Assembly (NCBI GenBank): GCA_035911095.1 | Contig: JAMHWF010000125.1 | Coordinates: forward strand, 35,667 to 99,666 | Direction of reading: 5' to 3' | DNA: 64,000 nucleotides | From: JAMHWF01 sp035911095 | Lineage (GTDB): Bacteria; Pseudomonadota; Gammaproteobacteria; Burkholderiales; Burkholderiaceae_C | In this document: piece after piece, positions 19,005-29,657 of the stretch | Layout of the letters: every line of letters starts with the position of its first letter | How positions within the stretch are numbered: the first letter of the stretch is position 1 | Translations under genes and position numbers: made by a program | Notes under the pieces: generated by a model | Databases searched by the model: none | The model's input: only the letters and a program-made list of their open reading frames with translations | Told to the model about the DNA's origin: nothing

Positions 19005-19793
19005 ATGCCGACGATCCATCCCACCGCACTGATCGACAGTCGCGCCGAGCTCGCCGACGGGGTGACGGTCGGGCCGTTCACGGTGATCGGCCCGCAGGTG
19101 CGCATCGGTGAGGGCACCAGCGTCGGCTCGCACTGCACGATCGACGGGCCGACGACGATCGGGCGCGACAACCGCATCCACGCCCATGCCGCGCTCGGCG
19201 GCGCGCCGCAGGACATGAAGTACCGCGGCGAGCCCACCGAGCTGGTGATCGGCGACCGCAACACGATTCGCGAGTACGTCACCTTCAACCGCGGCACGGT
19301 CCAGGACAAGGGCGTGACCCGCATCGGCGACGACAACTGGGTCATGGCCTACGTGCACCTCGCGCATGACGTGCAGGTCGGCAACCGCACCATCTTCGCC
19401 AACTACTCGGCCTGCGCCGGCCACGTGGTGGTCGGCGACTGGGCGATCGTCGGCGGGCAGTCCGGCATCCACCAGTTCTGCAAGGTCGGCGCACACGCGA
19501 TGCTCGGCTTCCAGAGCCATGTCTCGCAGGACGTGCCGCCGTACATGACGGTCTCCGGCAATCCGCTCGCGGTGCACGGCATCAATGCCGAAGGCCTGCG
19601 CCGCCGCGGCTTCGATGCGGACCGCATCGCTGCAGTCAAGCAGATGCACCGGCTGCTCTATCGCTCGAGCCTGACCTTCGAGCAGTCGCGCGCGGCGATC
19701 GACGAACTGGCGCAGAGCACGCCGGCCGCCGTCGACGACATCGCGCTGATGCGCGACTTCCTCGCCGCCGCGACGCGCGGCATCGTGCGCTGA
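19005..19793 (+). CDS. lpxA: UDP-N-acetylglucosamine acyltransferase
   Basis: First enzyme of lipid A synthesis (262 aa), transferring 3-hydroxyacyl from ACP to UDP-GlcNAc. The left-handed beta-helix is built of hexapeptide repeats from residue 1 to about 190. Catalytic-histidine region MAYVHLAHDVQVGN and HQFCKVGAHAMLGFQSHVSQDVPPY are conserved. The C-terminus is a helical acyl-chain-binding domain with AVHGINAEGLRRRGF. A weak AGGGG site lies before ATG 19005. Confidence 0.97.
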   Translation: MPTIHPTALIDSRAELADGVTVGPFTVIGPQVRIGEGTSVGSHCTIDGPTTIGRDNRIHAHAALGGAPQDMKYRGEPTELVIGDRNTIREYVTFNRGTVQDKGVTRIGDDNWVMAYVHLAHDVQVGNRTIFANYSACAGHVVVGDWAIVGGQSGIHQFCKVGAHAMLGFQSHVSQDVPPYMTVSGNPLAVHGINAEGLRRRGFDADRIAAVKQMHRLLYRSSLTFEQSRAAIDELAQSTPAAVDDIALMRDFLAAATRGIVR

Positions 19794-19819
19794 CGCCCCC
19801 GCCGGCGCAACGGACGGCC

Positions 19820-21070
19820 GTGGCGTCGGGCCCCGCCTCCTCGGCCCTCGCCGCCCCGGGCGCGCCTGCCGGCATGGCCGGGCCAGGCGCAGCGTCGGCT
19901 GAGGCGGGCGAACGGGCGCTTGCCGCCCCATTGCCCGGGCCTCGTCTGGCGCTCGTCGCCGGCGAGACTTCGGGCGACCTGCTCGCCTCGTTGCTGCTCG
20001 GCGGCCTGCAGGCCCGCTGGCCCGCGCTGCGCTGCGCCGGCATCGGCGGCCCGCGCCTGACCGCGCTCGGCTTCGACGCCTGGTGGCCCAGCGAGCGGCT
20101 CGCGGTGCGCGGCTACTTCGAGGCGATGCGCCACCTGGCCGACATCCTCTCGATCCGCAAGGCGCTTGGCGAGCGGCTGCTGCGCGAACGGCCGGACGCC
20201 TTCATCGGCGTCGACGCGCCCGACTTCAACCTCGGCCTCGAGACGCGCCTGCGCGCCGCCGGCATTCGCACCGTGCACTTCGTGAGCCCGTCGATCTGGG
20301 CCTGGCGGCCCGAGCGGGTGCACGCCATCGGCCGCGCGGTCGACCTGGTGCTCTGCCTGTTTCCTTTCGAGCCGGCGCTTTACGAAAGACACGGCATCCC
20401 GGCGCGCTACGTCGGCCATCCGCTGGCCGACACGATCCCGATGGAGCCGCCACGCGACGAGTCCCGTCGCGAGCTGGGGCTGTCTCGCGAGGCGACCGTC
20501 GTCGCGCTGCTGCCCGGCAGCCGGCGCTCCGAGATCCACTACAACGCGCCGGCCTTCCTGCAGGCCGCGGTGCTGATGCACCGCCTGCGCCCGGAGCTGT
20601 CATTCGTCCTGCCGGTGGCGCCGGGGCTGCGCGGCCTGATCGACCCGCTCGTCGCCGCACATGCGGCGGGCACGCCGATCCGTGTCATCGACGGCTGCTC
20701 GCACGAGGCACTGGCTGCCTGCGACGTGACGCTGATCGCCAGCGGCACCGCGACGCTCGAGGCGGCCCTGTACAAGCGCCCGATGGTCATCGCCTACCGG
20801 ATCCACGCGCTCAGCTACCTGCTGATGAAGCACAAGAAGCTGCAGCCCTGGGTGGGCCTGCCGAACATCCTGCTCGAGGACTTCGCGGTGCCCGAGTTGC
20901 TTCAACACGAGGCGACCCCCGAGGCGCTGGCCAACGCGACACTCGCCTGGCTCGACGACCCGGCGCGTGGCGAGGCGCTGGCTTCGCGCTTCCGCACCCT
21001 GCACGAGACCCTGCGCCGCGACACCGCGCGTGCCGCCACCGATGCGATCGCGACGCTCCTCGGCCGCTGA
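19820..21070 (+). CDS. lpxB: Lipid-A-disaccharide synthase
   Basis: Glycosyltransferase family 19 enzyme that joins UDP-diacylglucosamine and lipid X. The family opening LALVAGETSGDLLASLLLGGL appears only at about residue 42 when GTG 19820 is used. ATG 19874 would remove 18 residues of the Ala/Gly/Pro-rich lead. VSPSIWAWRPERV, YVGHPLADTIP and LLPGSRRSEI are the conserved nucleotide-sugar blocks. Full length is 416 aa from GTG or 398 aa from ATG. The last 29 bases overlap rnhB in another frame. Confidence 0.94.
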   Translation: MASGPASSALAAPGAPAGMAGPGAASAEAGERALAAPLPGPRLALVAGETSGDLLASLLLGGLQARWPALRCAGIGGPRLTALGFDAWWPSERLAVRGYFEAMRHLADILSIRKALGERLLRERPDAFIGVDAPDFNLGLETRLRAAGIRTVHFVSPSIWAWRPERVHAIGRAVDLVLCLFPFEPALYERHGIPARYVGHPLADTIPMEPPRDESRRELGLSREATVVALLPGSRRSEIHYNAPAFLQAAVLMHRLRPELSFVLPVAPGLRGLIDPLVAAHAAGTPIRVIDGCSHEALAACDVTLIASGTATLEAALYKRPMVIAYRIHALSYLLMKHKKLQPWVGLPNILLEDFAVPELLQHEATPEALANATLAWLDDPARGEALASRFRTLHETLRRDTARAATDAIATLLGR

Positions 21071-21773
21071 GCGGCGCCGGCCGCAGCAGCTGGGCCTCGA
21101 GTTCGCGGCTGGCGGCCTGCTGGCCGGCGTCGACGAGGCGGGGCGCGGGCCGCTGGCCGGGCCGGTGGTCGCGGGGGCGGTGATCCTCGACGAGTTGCAA
21201 CCGATCGAGGGCCTCGACGACTCGAAGCGCCTTGCCCCGCGCCGGCGCGAGCGCCTCTACGACGAGATCCGGGCCCGCGCACTGTGCTGCGCGGTTGGCG
21301 AGGCCAGCGTCGAGGAGATCGACCGTCTCAACATCCTCCAGGCCACGATGCTGGCGATGCAGCGCGCGGTGGCCGGACTGCGCCTGCGGCCGCAGCGTGT
21401 CCTGGTCGACGGCAACCGGCTGCCGCTGCTGCCGGTGCCCGCCGAGGCGGTGATCGGTGGCGACGCGACGGTGGCGGCGATCTCGGCGGCTTCCATCCTG
21501 GCCAAGGTTCATCGCGACCGGCTCTGCCTGGAGTTGCACGCGCGGCACCCGCAGTACGGCTTCGACGCCCACAAGGGCTATGCGTCCGCGGCCCACCTCG
21601 AGGCCTTGCGCGCGCACGGCGCCTGCGTCGCGCACCGGCGCAGTTTCGCGCCGGTGCGGATGGCGGGCGTTATCGTCGCCACCACGGCTACCGCGGCCAC
21701 CGTCACGGCGGGCGCCGTTGCTGGCGACTTCGCCACGGCGCCTTCGGCGCTGCACGAGCGCGAGGCGGGGTGA
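21042..21773 (+). CDS. rnhB: Ribonuclease HII
   Basis: Type 2 RNase H (243 aa) that excises ribonucleotides misincorporated in DNA and removes RNA from hybrids. The metal-binding core LAGVDEAGRGPLAGPVVAGAV has the first Asp-Glu pair; DSKRLAPRRRERLYD and HKGYASAAHLEAL are conserved further on. ATG 21042 lies inside the end of lpxB. After the usual C-terminus (HRRSFAPV) the protein carries about 38 extra residues rich in Ala, Thr and Val, which are of no recognised function. Its stop overlaps the next GTG start. Confidence 0.94.
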   Translation: MRSRRSSAAERRRPQQLGLEFAAGGLLAGVDEAGRGPLAGPVVAGAVILDELQPIEGLDDSKRLAPRRRERLYDEIRARALCCAVGEASVEEIDRLNILQATMLAMQRAVAGLRLRPQRVLVDGNRLPLLPVPAEAVIGGDATVAAISAASILAKVHRDRLCLELHARHPQYGFDAHKGYASAAHLEALRAHGACVAHRRSFAPVRMAGVIVATTATAATVTAGAVAGDFATAPSALHEREAG

Positions 21774-22570
21774 ACGTCCAGCGCATCTCCTCGCGCGACA
21801 ACCCGCTGCTGTTGCGCCTGCGTCGCCTGCTGCGCGACGGTGCGGCCTACCGGCGCCTCGGTGAGGTCTGGCTGGAAGGGGACCACCTGTGTCGCGCGGC
21901 GCTCGACGCTGGCCTCGCGGCGACGCAGGCGGTGATCGGCGAGACCGCCTGGACGCGACCGATGCTGCGCGAGCTCGCAGAACGTGTGCCGCGCGTGGCC
22001 GTGCTGCCTGACGCGCTGTTCGCCGCGCACAGCGCACTCGAGGCGCCGACGGGCCTGGGCTTGCTGATCGAGGCGCCGACAGTGAAGACGCCCGACCCCG
22101 AGGCGCAGAGCGTCGTGCTCGACCGGCTGCAGGACCCGGGCAACGTCGGCAGCATCCTGCGCAGCGCGGCCGCGCTCGGTGCGACGCAGGTGCTGGCGCT
22201 GAAGGGCAGCGTCGCGCTGTGGTCGCCGAAGGTGCTGCGCGCAGGCATGGGGGCGCACTTCGCGCTGCGCCTGGTCGAGGGCGTCGAAGCGCCCGGGCTC
22301 GAGGCGCTGGCCCGCAGGCTGCCGCTCGTCACCACGAGTTCGCACACCGGCGCGTGGCTGCACGAGGCCGACCTGCCTCGGCCTTGCGCCTGGCTCTTCG
22401 GCCATGAAGGGCAGGGCAGCGACCCGGCCTTGCAGGCGCTCGCGACGCTCCAGGTGCGCATCGCACAACCCGGCGGCGAGGAATCGCTGAACGTCGCCGC
22501 GGCGGCGGCGATCTGCCTCTACGAATCGAGCCTCGAGCGGGAAGGAAAGCGCGCCGCGCGAAGGCAGTGA
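21770..22570 (+). CDS. SpoU/TrmH-family RNA 2'-O-methyltransferase
   Basis: SPOUT-class methyltransferase (266 aa) predicted to methylate a ribose in rRNA or tRNA with S-adenosylmethionine. The N-terminal substrate-binding domain (ISSRDNPLLLRLRRLL) precedes the knotted catalytic domain with motif 1 LDRLQDPGNVGSILRSAAALGA, motif 2 LFGHEGQGSD and motif 3 IAQPGGEESLNVAAAAAICLYE. GTG 21770 overlaps the rnhB stop as GTGA, so translation is coupled. The target nucleotide cannot be inferred. It converges on ppsR. Confidence 0.9.
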   Translation: MNVQRISSRDNPLLLRLRRLLRDGAAYRRLGEVWLEGDHLCRAALDAGLAATQAVIGETAWTRPMLRELAERVPRVAVLPDALFAAHSALEAPTGLGLLIEAPTVKTPDPEAQSVVLDRLQDPGNVGSILRSAAALGATQVLALKGSVALWSPKVLRAGMGAHFALRLVEGVEAPGLEALARRLPLVTTSSHTGAWLHEADLPRPCAWLFGHEGQGSDPALQALATLQVRIAQPGGEESLNVAAAAAICLYESSLEREGKRAARRQ

Positions 22571-22615
22571 TGGCCGAAGGAATGTCGCGGAGCGGCAGGT
22601 CGGCGCGGTGGCGTT

Positions 22616-23434
22616 TCAGTAGATCAGGCGGTCCGGCCGTATGTCGCGCAGGATCGTCGTCGCGATCTCCTCGATCGACTTGTGCGTCGACGAGAGCCAG
22701 GCGATCCCGTTGCGCCTCATCATCGACTCCGCCTCGTGGACCTCGTAGCGGCAGTTGGCGAGCGCGGCGTACTTGCTGTCGGGACGGCGCTCGTTGCGGA
22801 TCTGGCTCAGGCGGTCGGGGTCGATCGTCAGGCCGAAGCACTTGCGCTTGTGCGGCAGCAGGGCGGGCGGCAGTTGGCGGCGCTCGAAGTCCTCCGGGAT
22901 CAGCGGATAGTTGGCCGCCTTGATGCCGTGCTGCATCGCCAGGTACAGCGAGGTCGGCGTCTTGCCGCTGCGGCTCACGCCGACCAGGATCACGTCGGCG
23001 GCCTCGAGATTGCGCGAGGACTGGCCGTCGTCGTGGGCGAGCGAGAAGTTGATCGCCTCGATGCGGTCGTTGTACTCGCGGCTCTTCGAGACGTCGTCGA
23101 AGCGGCCGACGCGGTGGTTCGAGGTGATGCCGAACTCCCGCTCGAGCGGCTCGATGAAGGTGCGGAACATGTCGAGCACGAGCGCGTTGGCGGTGACGAC
23201 GATGTCGCGCACTTCGGGGTCGATCAGCGTGAGGAAGACGACCGAGCGCTTGCCTTCGCGCTCGGTGGTCGCGTTGATCTCGCGCACCAGCAGGTGGGCC
23301 TTGTCGGCGCTGTCGACGAAGGGTCGCCGCACGTGCCGTGGCTTGGCCGCGAACTGGTTGAGGATCGAGTTGCCGAAGGTCTCGGCGGTGATGCCGGTGC
23401 CGTCGGAGACGAAGAAGACGGAGCGGTTGGGCAT
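22616..23434 (-). CDS. ppsR: Phosphoenolpyruvate synthase regulatory kinase/pyrophosphorylase
   Basis: DUF299-family bifunctional regulator (272 aa) that inactivates PEP synthase by ADP-dependent phosphorylation and reactivates it by Pi-dependent dephosphorylation. The opening FFVSDGTGITAETFGNSIL and the P-loop VILVGVSRSGKTPTSLYLA are diagnostic, as is the C-terminal AESMMRRNGIAWLSSTHKSIEEIA. It is divergent from its substrate gene ppsA, with 211 bp between them. Confidence 0.97.
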   Translation of the reverse strand: MPNRSVFFVSDGTGITAETFGNSILNQFAAKPRHVRRPFVDSADKAHLLVREINATTEREGKRSVVFLTLIDPEVRDIVVTANALVLDMFRTFIEPLEREFGITSNHRVGRFDDVSKSREYNDRIEAINFSLAHDDGQSSRNLEAADVILVGVSRSGKTPTSLYLAMQHGIKAANYPLIPEDFERRQLPPALLPHKRKCFGLTIDPDRLSQIRNERRPDSKYAALANCRYEVHEAESMMRRNGIAWLSSTHKSIEEIATTILRDIRPDRLIY

Positions 23435-23645
23435 GGTCTGGGCCTCGGCATGGGGGGCGCCCGCGCGGCGCTCCGAAGGCGCCGATCATAGGCAATGACC
23501 CCTAGAATGCCCGGCAATACGCTTTCACCCTCGCAGTCCACAGGCCGGCCGCCCAGAACCCTTCGAATTACACAGCCGCCGCCGTGCCCGTCCGCTGCCG
23601 CGCCACGGGGAGAGCCAGAGTTTCTCAACCTCAAGGAGCTTCCCC
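23435..23645. promoter_or_regulatory. Divergent ppsR/ppsA promoter region
   Basis: The 211-bp gap must serve both genes. On the plus strand TAGAAT at 23503-23508 is a good -10 candidate for ppsA, without a convincing -35, leaving a leader of about 130 nt. A purine-rich AAGGAG site at 23634-23639 precedes the ppsA ATG. I see no clear operator. Confidence 0.4.
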
Positions 23646-26054
<2,409 letters not shown>

Positions 26055-26072
26055 GCTGACCTGAGGGAAAGT

Positions 26073-26131
26073 CCCCGGGCGTCCGGCCCGGGGCAGCCTG
26101 CTGGAGTCAGAGAACCGTAAGGGCGCGGTTC
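26073..26131 (+). other. Two stem-loops downstream of ppsA
   Basis: Hairpin 1 at 26073-26093 has an 8-bp perfect stem CCCCGGGC/GCCCGGGG with a 5-nt loop. Hairpin 2 at 26112-26131 has stem GAACCG/CGGTTC with an 8-nt loop. Neither is followed by a T run. They may form the ppsA transcript end or the leader of the following operon. Confidence 0.35.
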
Positions 26132-26160
26132 AAGAGTGCAGTGGTCCGGGGCGTTGGGCC

Positions 26161-26457
26161 ATGTTGACCGCACTTCATCTGCTTCAGCTCGTCGTGTACA
26201 TCGCGTTGCTCGCGTTGCTGGGGCAGGGCGCGCTCCACCTGCTGGCCGGGGCACAACGCGAGCAGAACTTCTTCTACCGGCTGCTGCGCCTCGTCGGGCA
26301 GCCGTTCACGCGACCGGTGCGCAGGCTCACGCCTTCGAAGGTCGCCGACCGGCATGTGCCGGTCGTCACCTTCCTGCTGCTGACGATCGTGTACGCAGTG
26401 GTCACGATCGAGAAGATCAAGCTGTGTCTGTCGATCGGCCTGGAGGTCTGTCGGTGA
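26161..26457 (+). CDS. Small membrane protein of unknown function
   Basis: A 98-residue protein with two predicted membrane helices (about residues 4-28 and 66-85), separated by a basic segment containing GQPFTRPVRRLTPSKVADRHVP. That segment loosely recalls YggT proteins (P-x-x-x-P-x-R-x-x-P before the second helix), a resemblance rather than an assignment. Its stop overlaps the next ATG (TGATG), so it is the first gene of a translationally coupled set leading to a sodium:solute symporter. Coding is supported by codon bias and this coupling. Confidence 0.75.
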   Translation: MLTALHLLQLVVYIALLALLGQGALHLLAGAQREQNFFYRLLRLVGQPFTRPVRRLTPSKVADRHVPVVTFLLLTIVYAVVTIEKIKLCLSIGLEVCR

Positions 26458-27047
26458 TGCCCACTCGGAGCGGGCTGGCCTACCGTTGGCGGTGCTGCGT
26501 CCTGCAGTGGCATCTCGTCCTTGGCCGCAGGGCGGCTGCACGCAGGGTGCTCGACGCGATGCTCGTGCGCTGGCCCGGCGACGCCCATGCGCTCGCCAGC
26601 CGCGCCCATCTTCGCGCGCAGGCCGGCGACCGTTGCGGCGCGATCGACGACGGGCGCCGGCTCGTCCAGCAGCATCCGTCGCAATCGGCGGCGTGGTTCA
26701 ACCTCGGCTTCCTTCACGAGGAGGCCGGCGCCTGGGACGAGGCGCTGCATGCCTTCGGGCAGGCCACGCATCACGACCCCGGCCTGGACCGGGCCTGGTA
26801 TGGGCTCGGCCTGGTGCTGGCCCGGCTCGGCCGCTACGAAGAAGCGGCTGCCGCGCTCGAACGCAACACCGCGCTCCAGCCGATGAGCCCGCACGGCTGG
26901 GTGCAACTGGCGCGCGTCCAGCTTGAACGCCAGCGCCCGCGCGAGGCCTTGCAGATCATTCGACACCTCGAAGGCTTCGAGCCGAGGGCTGCGGCGCAGC
27001 TGCGGCGCGAGACGGCGTGGGCGGCGCCCCGGCACGGTGGCTGCTGA
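26457..27047 (+). CDS. Tetratricopeptide-repeat protein
   Basis: A 196-aa protein with about four TPR units from residue 20 to 170. Examples are SAAWFNLGFLHEEAGAWDEALHAFGQATHHDPG and RAWYGLGLVLARLGRYEEAAAALERNTALQP in tandem 34-residue register. No signal peptide is evident, so it is probably cytoplasmic. ATG 26457 shares a base with the preceding stop. TPRs act as protein-binding scaffolds; its partner is likely one of the adjacent membrane proteins, by inference. Confidence 0.85.
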   Translation: MPTRSGLAYRWRCCVLQWHLVLGRRAAARRVLDAMLVRWPGDAHALASRAHLRAQAGDRCGAIDDGRRLVQQHPSQSAAWFNLGFLHEEAGAWDEALHAFGQATHHDPGLDRAWYGLGLVLARLGRYEEAAAALERNTALQPMSPHGWVQLARVQLERQRPREALQIIRHLEGFEPRAAAQLRRETAWAAPRHGGC

Positions 27048-27078
27048 AACCCCGGCGGCGCGCACGGCCGAGGCGCCG

Positions 27079-27336
27079 ATGCCGGAGCCCGAAAGGCGCC
27101 GCTGCCACTGGCGCGGCAACCGTCGCCTGATCTCGGTGCTGATGGCGGTGTGGTTCGTCGTCACCTTCGGTGTCGCGTACTTCGCGCGTGAGCTCAGCTT
27201 CCGGTTCTTCGGGTGGCCGTTCAGCTTCTGGGTGGCCGCCCAGGGTGCCCTGATCGTCCACCTGGGGATCATCTGGACCTACGCGCATCGCATGGACCGC
27301 CTCGACCGCACCCACGGCGTCGCCGAGGGCGAGTGA
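27079..27336 (+). CDS. DUF4212 small subunit of sodium:solute symporter
   Basis: An 85-aa protein with two membrane helices, recognised as the small-subunit family paired with VC_2705-type symporters. The signature WRGNRRLISVLMAVWFVVTF...FFGWPFSFWVAAQGALIVHLGIIW...RMDRLDRTHGV is nearly intact. GTG 27037 is an alternative, longer start overlapping the TPR gene. The large subunit begins one base after its stop, so both are expected to be made together and to assemble in the inner membrane. Confidence 0.9.
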   Translation: MPEPERRRCHWRGNRRLISVLMAVWFVVTFGVAYFARELSFRFFGWPFSFWVAAQGALIVHLGIIWTYAHRMDRLDRTHGVAEGE

Positions 27337-27337
27337 G

Positions 27338-29509
27338 ATGGCCGGCCACGAGCCAGGCGGCCCGCCGGCGCCAGCCGCTGCCGGCGCCGCCCGCAAGCTG
27401 AGCTTCAGGGCACAGCTCGACCGCATCTACGCCTGGTACACGGTCGGCTTCATCGTCTTCGTGCTGCTGTTGGCCGTGCTCGAGCGGCTGGGGATGCCGC
27501 GGCAGTGGATCGGCCTCATCTTCATGCTGGCGACGGTGGCCCTGTACGGAGGCATCGGGATCGTGAGCCGCACCACCGACGCGGCAGAGTATTACGTCGC
27601 CGGGCGTCGCGTGCCCGCCGTCTACAACGGCATGGCCACGGGCGCGGACTGGATGAGCGCAGCTTCGTTCATCGGCCTGGCCGGCACGCTGTACCTGACC
27701 GGCTACGGCGGGCTCGCTTTCATCGTCGGCTGGACGGGGGGCTATTGCCTGGTGGCGCTGTTCCTTGCGCCGTACCTGCGCAAGTTCGGCCAGTACACGA
27801 TTCCCGACTTCCTCGGCGCGCGCTACGAGGGCAACTTCCCGCGTCTGCTCGGGGTGCTGGCCGCGATCCTCTGTTCGTTCACCTACGTCGTCGCGCAGAT
27901 CTACGGCGTGGGCCTGATCACGACCAGGCTGACCGGCCTGGACTTCACGCTGGGTATCTTCCTGGGCCTGGGCGGCATCCTGATGTGCTCGTTCCTCGGC
28001 GGCATGCGCGCGGTGACCTGGACCCAGGTGGCGCAGTACATCATCCTGATCATTGCCTACTTGGTGCCGGTGGTCTGGCTTTCGGTCAAGCAGACCGGCG
28101 TGCCGCTGCCGCAGCTGGTCTACGGCGCCCAGCTCGAGAAGCTGAGCGAGCGCGAGCTCGCGCTTCGCAACGACCCCAAGGAGCTGGAGGTGATCGCCGC
28201 CTTCAAGGCCAAGGCGGCCGAGTTCGACGCCAAGCTGAGAGACGTGCCCACCGCGCTGGTCGCCGAGAAGGCCGCGGCGGAGAAGAAGCTCGCCAGCCTG
28301 AAGGCGGCCCATGCGCCGCTCGCCGAGGTGCAGGCCGCCGAGAAGGCGCTCGCGGCGGTGCCGAAGGAGGAGGCGGCCGCCCAGGCCGCGTGGACCGCGG
28401 CCCGCAGCGCGAACGCGCAACGCACCGCACCGCTCGGCGGCATGCCGCCGCATGCCCAGCAGTACGCCGGCGACCCGCACGGCGATGCGGCGGCGCGGGC
28501 GGTCTTCGAGGACTCGCGGCGCAACTTCCTGGCGCTCGTGTTCTGCCTGACGGTCGGCACCGCCGCGCTGCCGCACATCCTGATGCGCTACTACACGACG
28601 CCCTCGGTGAAGCAGGCGCGCGAGTCGGTCACCTGGTCGCTGTTCTTCATCTTCCTGCTCTACTTCACCGCGCCGGCACTCGCGGTGCTGGTGAAGTACG
28701 AGGTCTTCACCACCGTCGTCGGCACGCCGATGGCCCACCTTCCGGCCTGGGTCAAGAGCTGGTCGTCACTCGACCCGGCGCTGCTGTCGGTCACCGACAT
28801 CAACCACGACGGCATCCTGCAGCTCGGCGAGATCAAGATCGGCGGCGACATCGTCGTGCTCGCGACACCGGAAATCGCAGGCCTGCCCTACGTGGTTTCC
28901 GGGATGGTGGCCGCGGGCGGCCTGGCCGCAGCGCTGTCGACCGCCGACGGCCTGCTGCTGACGATCTCCAACGCGCTCTCGCACGACGTGTACTACAAGA
29001 TGATCGACCCCAACGCGTCGACGGTGCGCCGGGTGACGATCTCGAAGGTGCTGCTGCTGGTGGTGGCCCTGGCCGCGGCCGCGGTGGCGGCCCAGAAGCC
29101 TGCAGACATCCTGTTCCTGGTCTCGGCGGCGTTCTCGTTCGCGGCGGCGGCCTTCTTCCCCGCGCTGGTGCTCGGCGTGTTCTGGAAGCGCGCCAACAAG
29201 TGGGGCGCCTCGCTGGGCATGATCGCCGGCCTGGGGCTGACGATCTACTACATGGCCACGACCCAGCCCTGGCTGCGCAGCCTGTTCGGCGTCACCGCGC
29301 CGGTCGAGCTGTGGTTCGGCATCCAGCCGATCTCGGCCGGTCTTTTCGGCGTGCCGCTGGGCTTCGCGGTGATCGTCGTGGTGAGTCTGCTGACGCCGCC
29401 GCCGGGCCCCGAGGCCCGCGAACTGGTCGAATTCGTCCGCTACCCGAAGCTGCCGGCCGTGGCGACGGGCACGGGTGGGTCGCGGCGGCCTGGTGCTTCC
29501 GGCATATAA
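27338..29509 (+). CDS. Sodium:solute symporter, VC_2705-type large subunit
   Basis: Solute:sodium symporter family protein (723 aa), distantly related to the acetate permease ActP, with about 13 membrane helices. Residues about 265-385 form a long hydrophilic insert rich in Ala, Glu and Lys that should fold as a helical hairpin between helices, typical of this subfamily. A second loop at about residue 487-498 spells a canonical EF-hand calcium loop (DINHDGILQLGE). GMVAAGGLAAALSTADGLLLTISNALSHDVY is the conserved sodium-site helix region. The substrate is likely a small organic acid, not provable here. The stop codon lies inside the rpsF -10 box. Confidence 0.9.
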   Translation: MAGHEPGGPPAPAAAGAARKLSFRAQLDRIYAWYTVGFIVFVLLLAVLERLGMPRQWIGLIFMLATVALYGGIGIVSRTTDAAEYYVAGRRVPAVYNGMATGADWMSAASFIGLAGTLYLTGYGGLAFIVGWTGGYCLVALFLAPYLRKFGQYTIPDFLGARYEGNFPRLLGVLAAILCSFTYVVAQIYGVGLITTRLTGLDFTLGIFLGLGGILMCSFLGGMRAVTWTQVAQYIILIIAYLVPVVWLSVKQTGVPLPQLVYGAQLEKLSERELALRNDPKELEVIAAFKAKAAEFDAKLRDVPTALVAEKAAAEKKLASLKAAHAPLAEVQAAEKALAAVPKEEAAAQAAWTAARSANAQRTAPLGGMPPHAQQYAGDPHGDAAARAVFEDSRRNFLALVFCLTVGTAALPHILMRYYTTPSVKQARESVTWSLFFIFLLYFTAPALAVLVKYEVFTTVVGTPMAHLPAWVKSWSSLDPALLSVTDINHDGILQLGEIKIGGDIVVLATPEIAGLPYVVSGMVAAGGLAAALSTADGLLLTISNALSHDVYYKMIDPNASTVRRVTISKVLLLVVALAAAAVAAQKPADILFLVSAAFSFAAAAFFPALVLGVFWKRANKWGASLGMIAGLGLTIYYMATTQPWLRSLFGVTAPVELWFGIQPISAGLFGVPLGFAVIVVVSLLTPPPGPEARELVEFVRYPKLPAVATGTGGSRRPGASGI

Positions 29510-29510
29510 T
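29505..29510 (+). promoter_or_regulatory. rpsF promoter -10 box overlapping the symporter stop
   Basis: A perfect TATAAT whose TAA is the stop codon of the symporter gene. It lies about 148 bp before rpsF. No consensus -35 is visible 17 bp upstream. The placement suggests the ribosomal-protein operon starts here and not by read-through. Confidence 0.6.
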
Positions 29511-29657
29511 CGTCGGCTTTTCCTTGCCACACCCGGCTCGGCGCCCGAATCAGCGGCGCGCCGTACGACGCCCCGGGGTGGCTGCACACGCGGCGCCGGG
29601 CCATCAGGCCCTCGGGCTTCCAGGCCCCCCTGCCGCGGTCACCCACAAGGAGTCTTC

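Noticed and set aside
26063..26160. Possible RNase P RNA (GAGGGAAAGTCC)
   Set aside because: Only about 100 bp, lacks the P4 strands and the rest of the conserved core.
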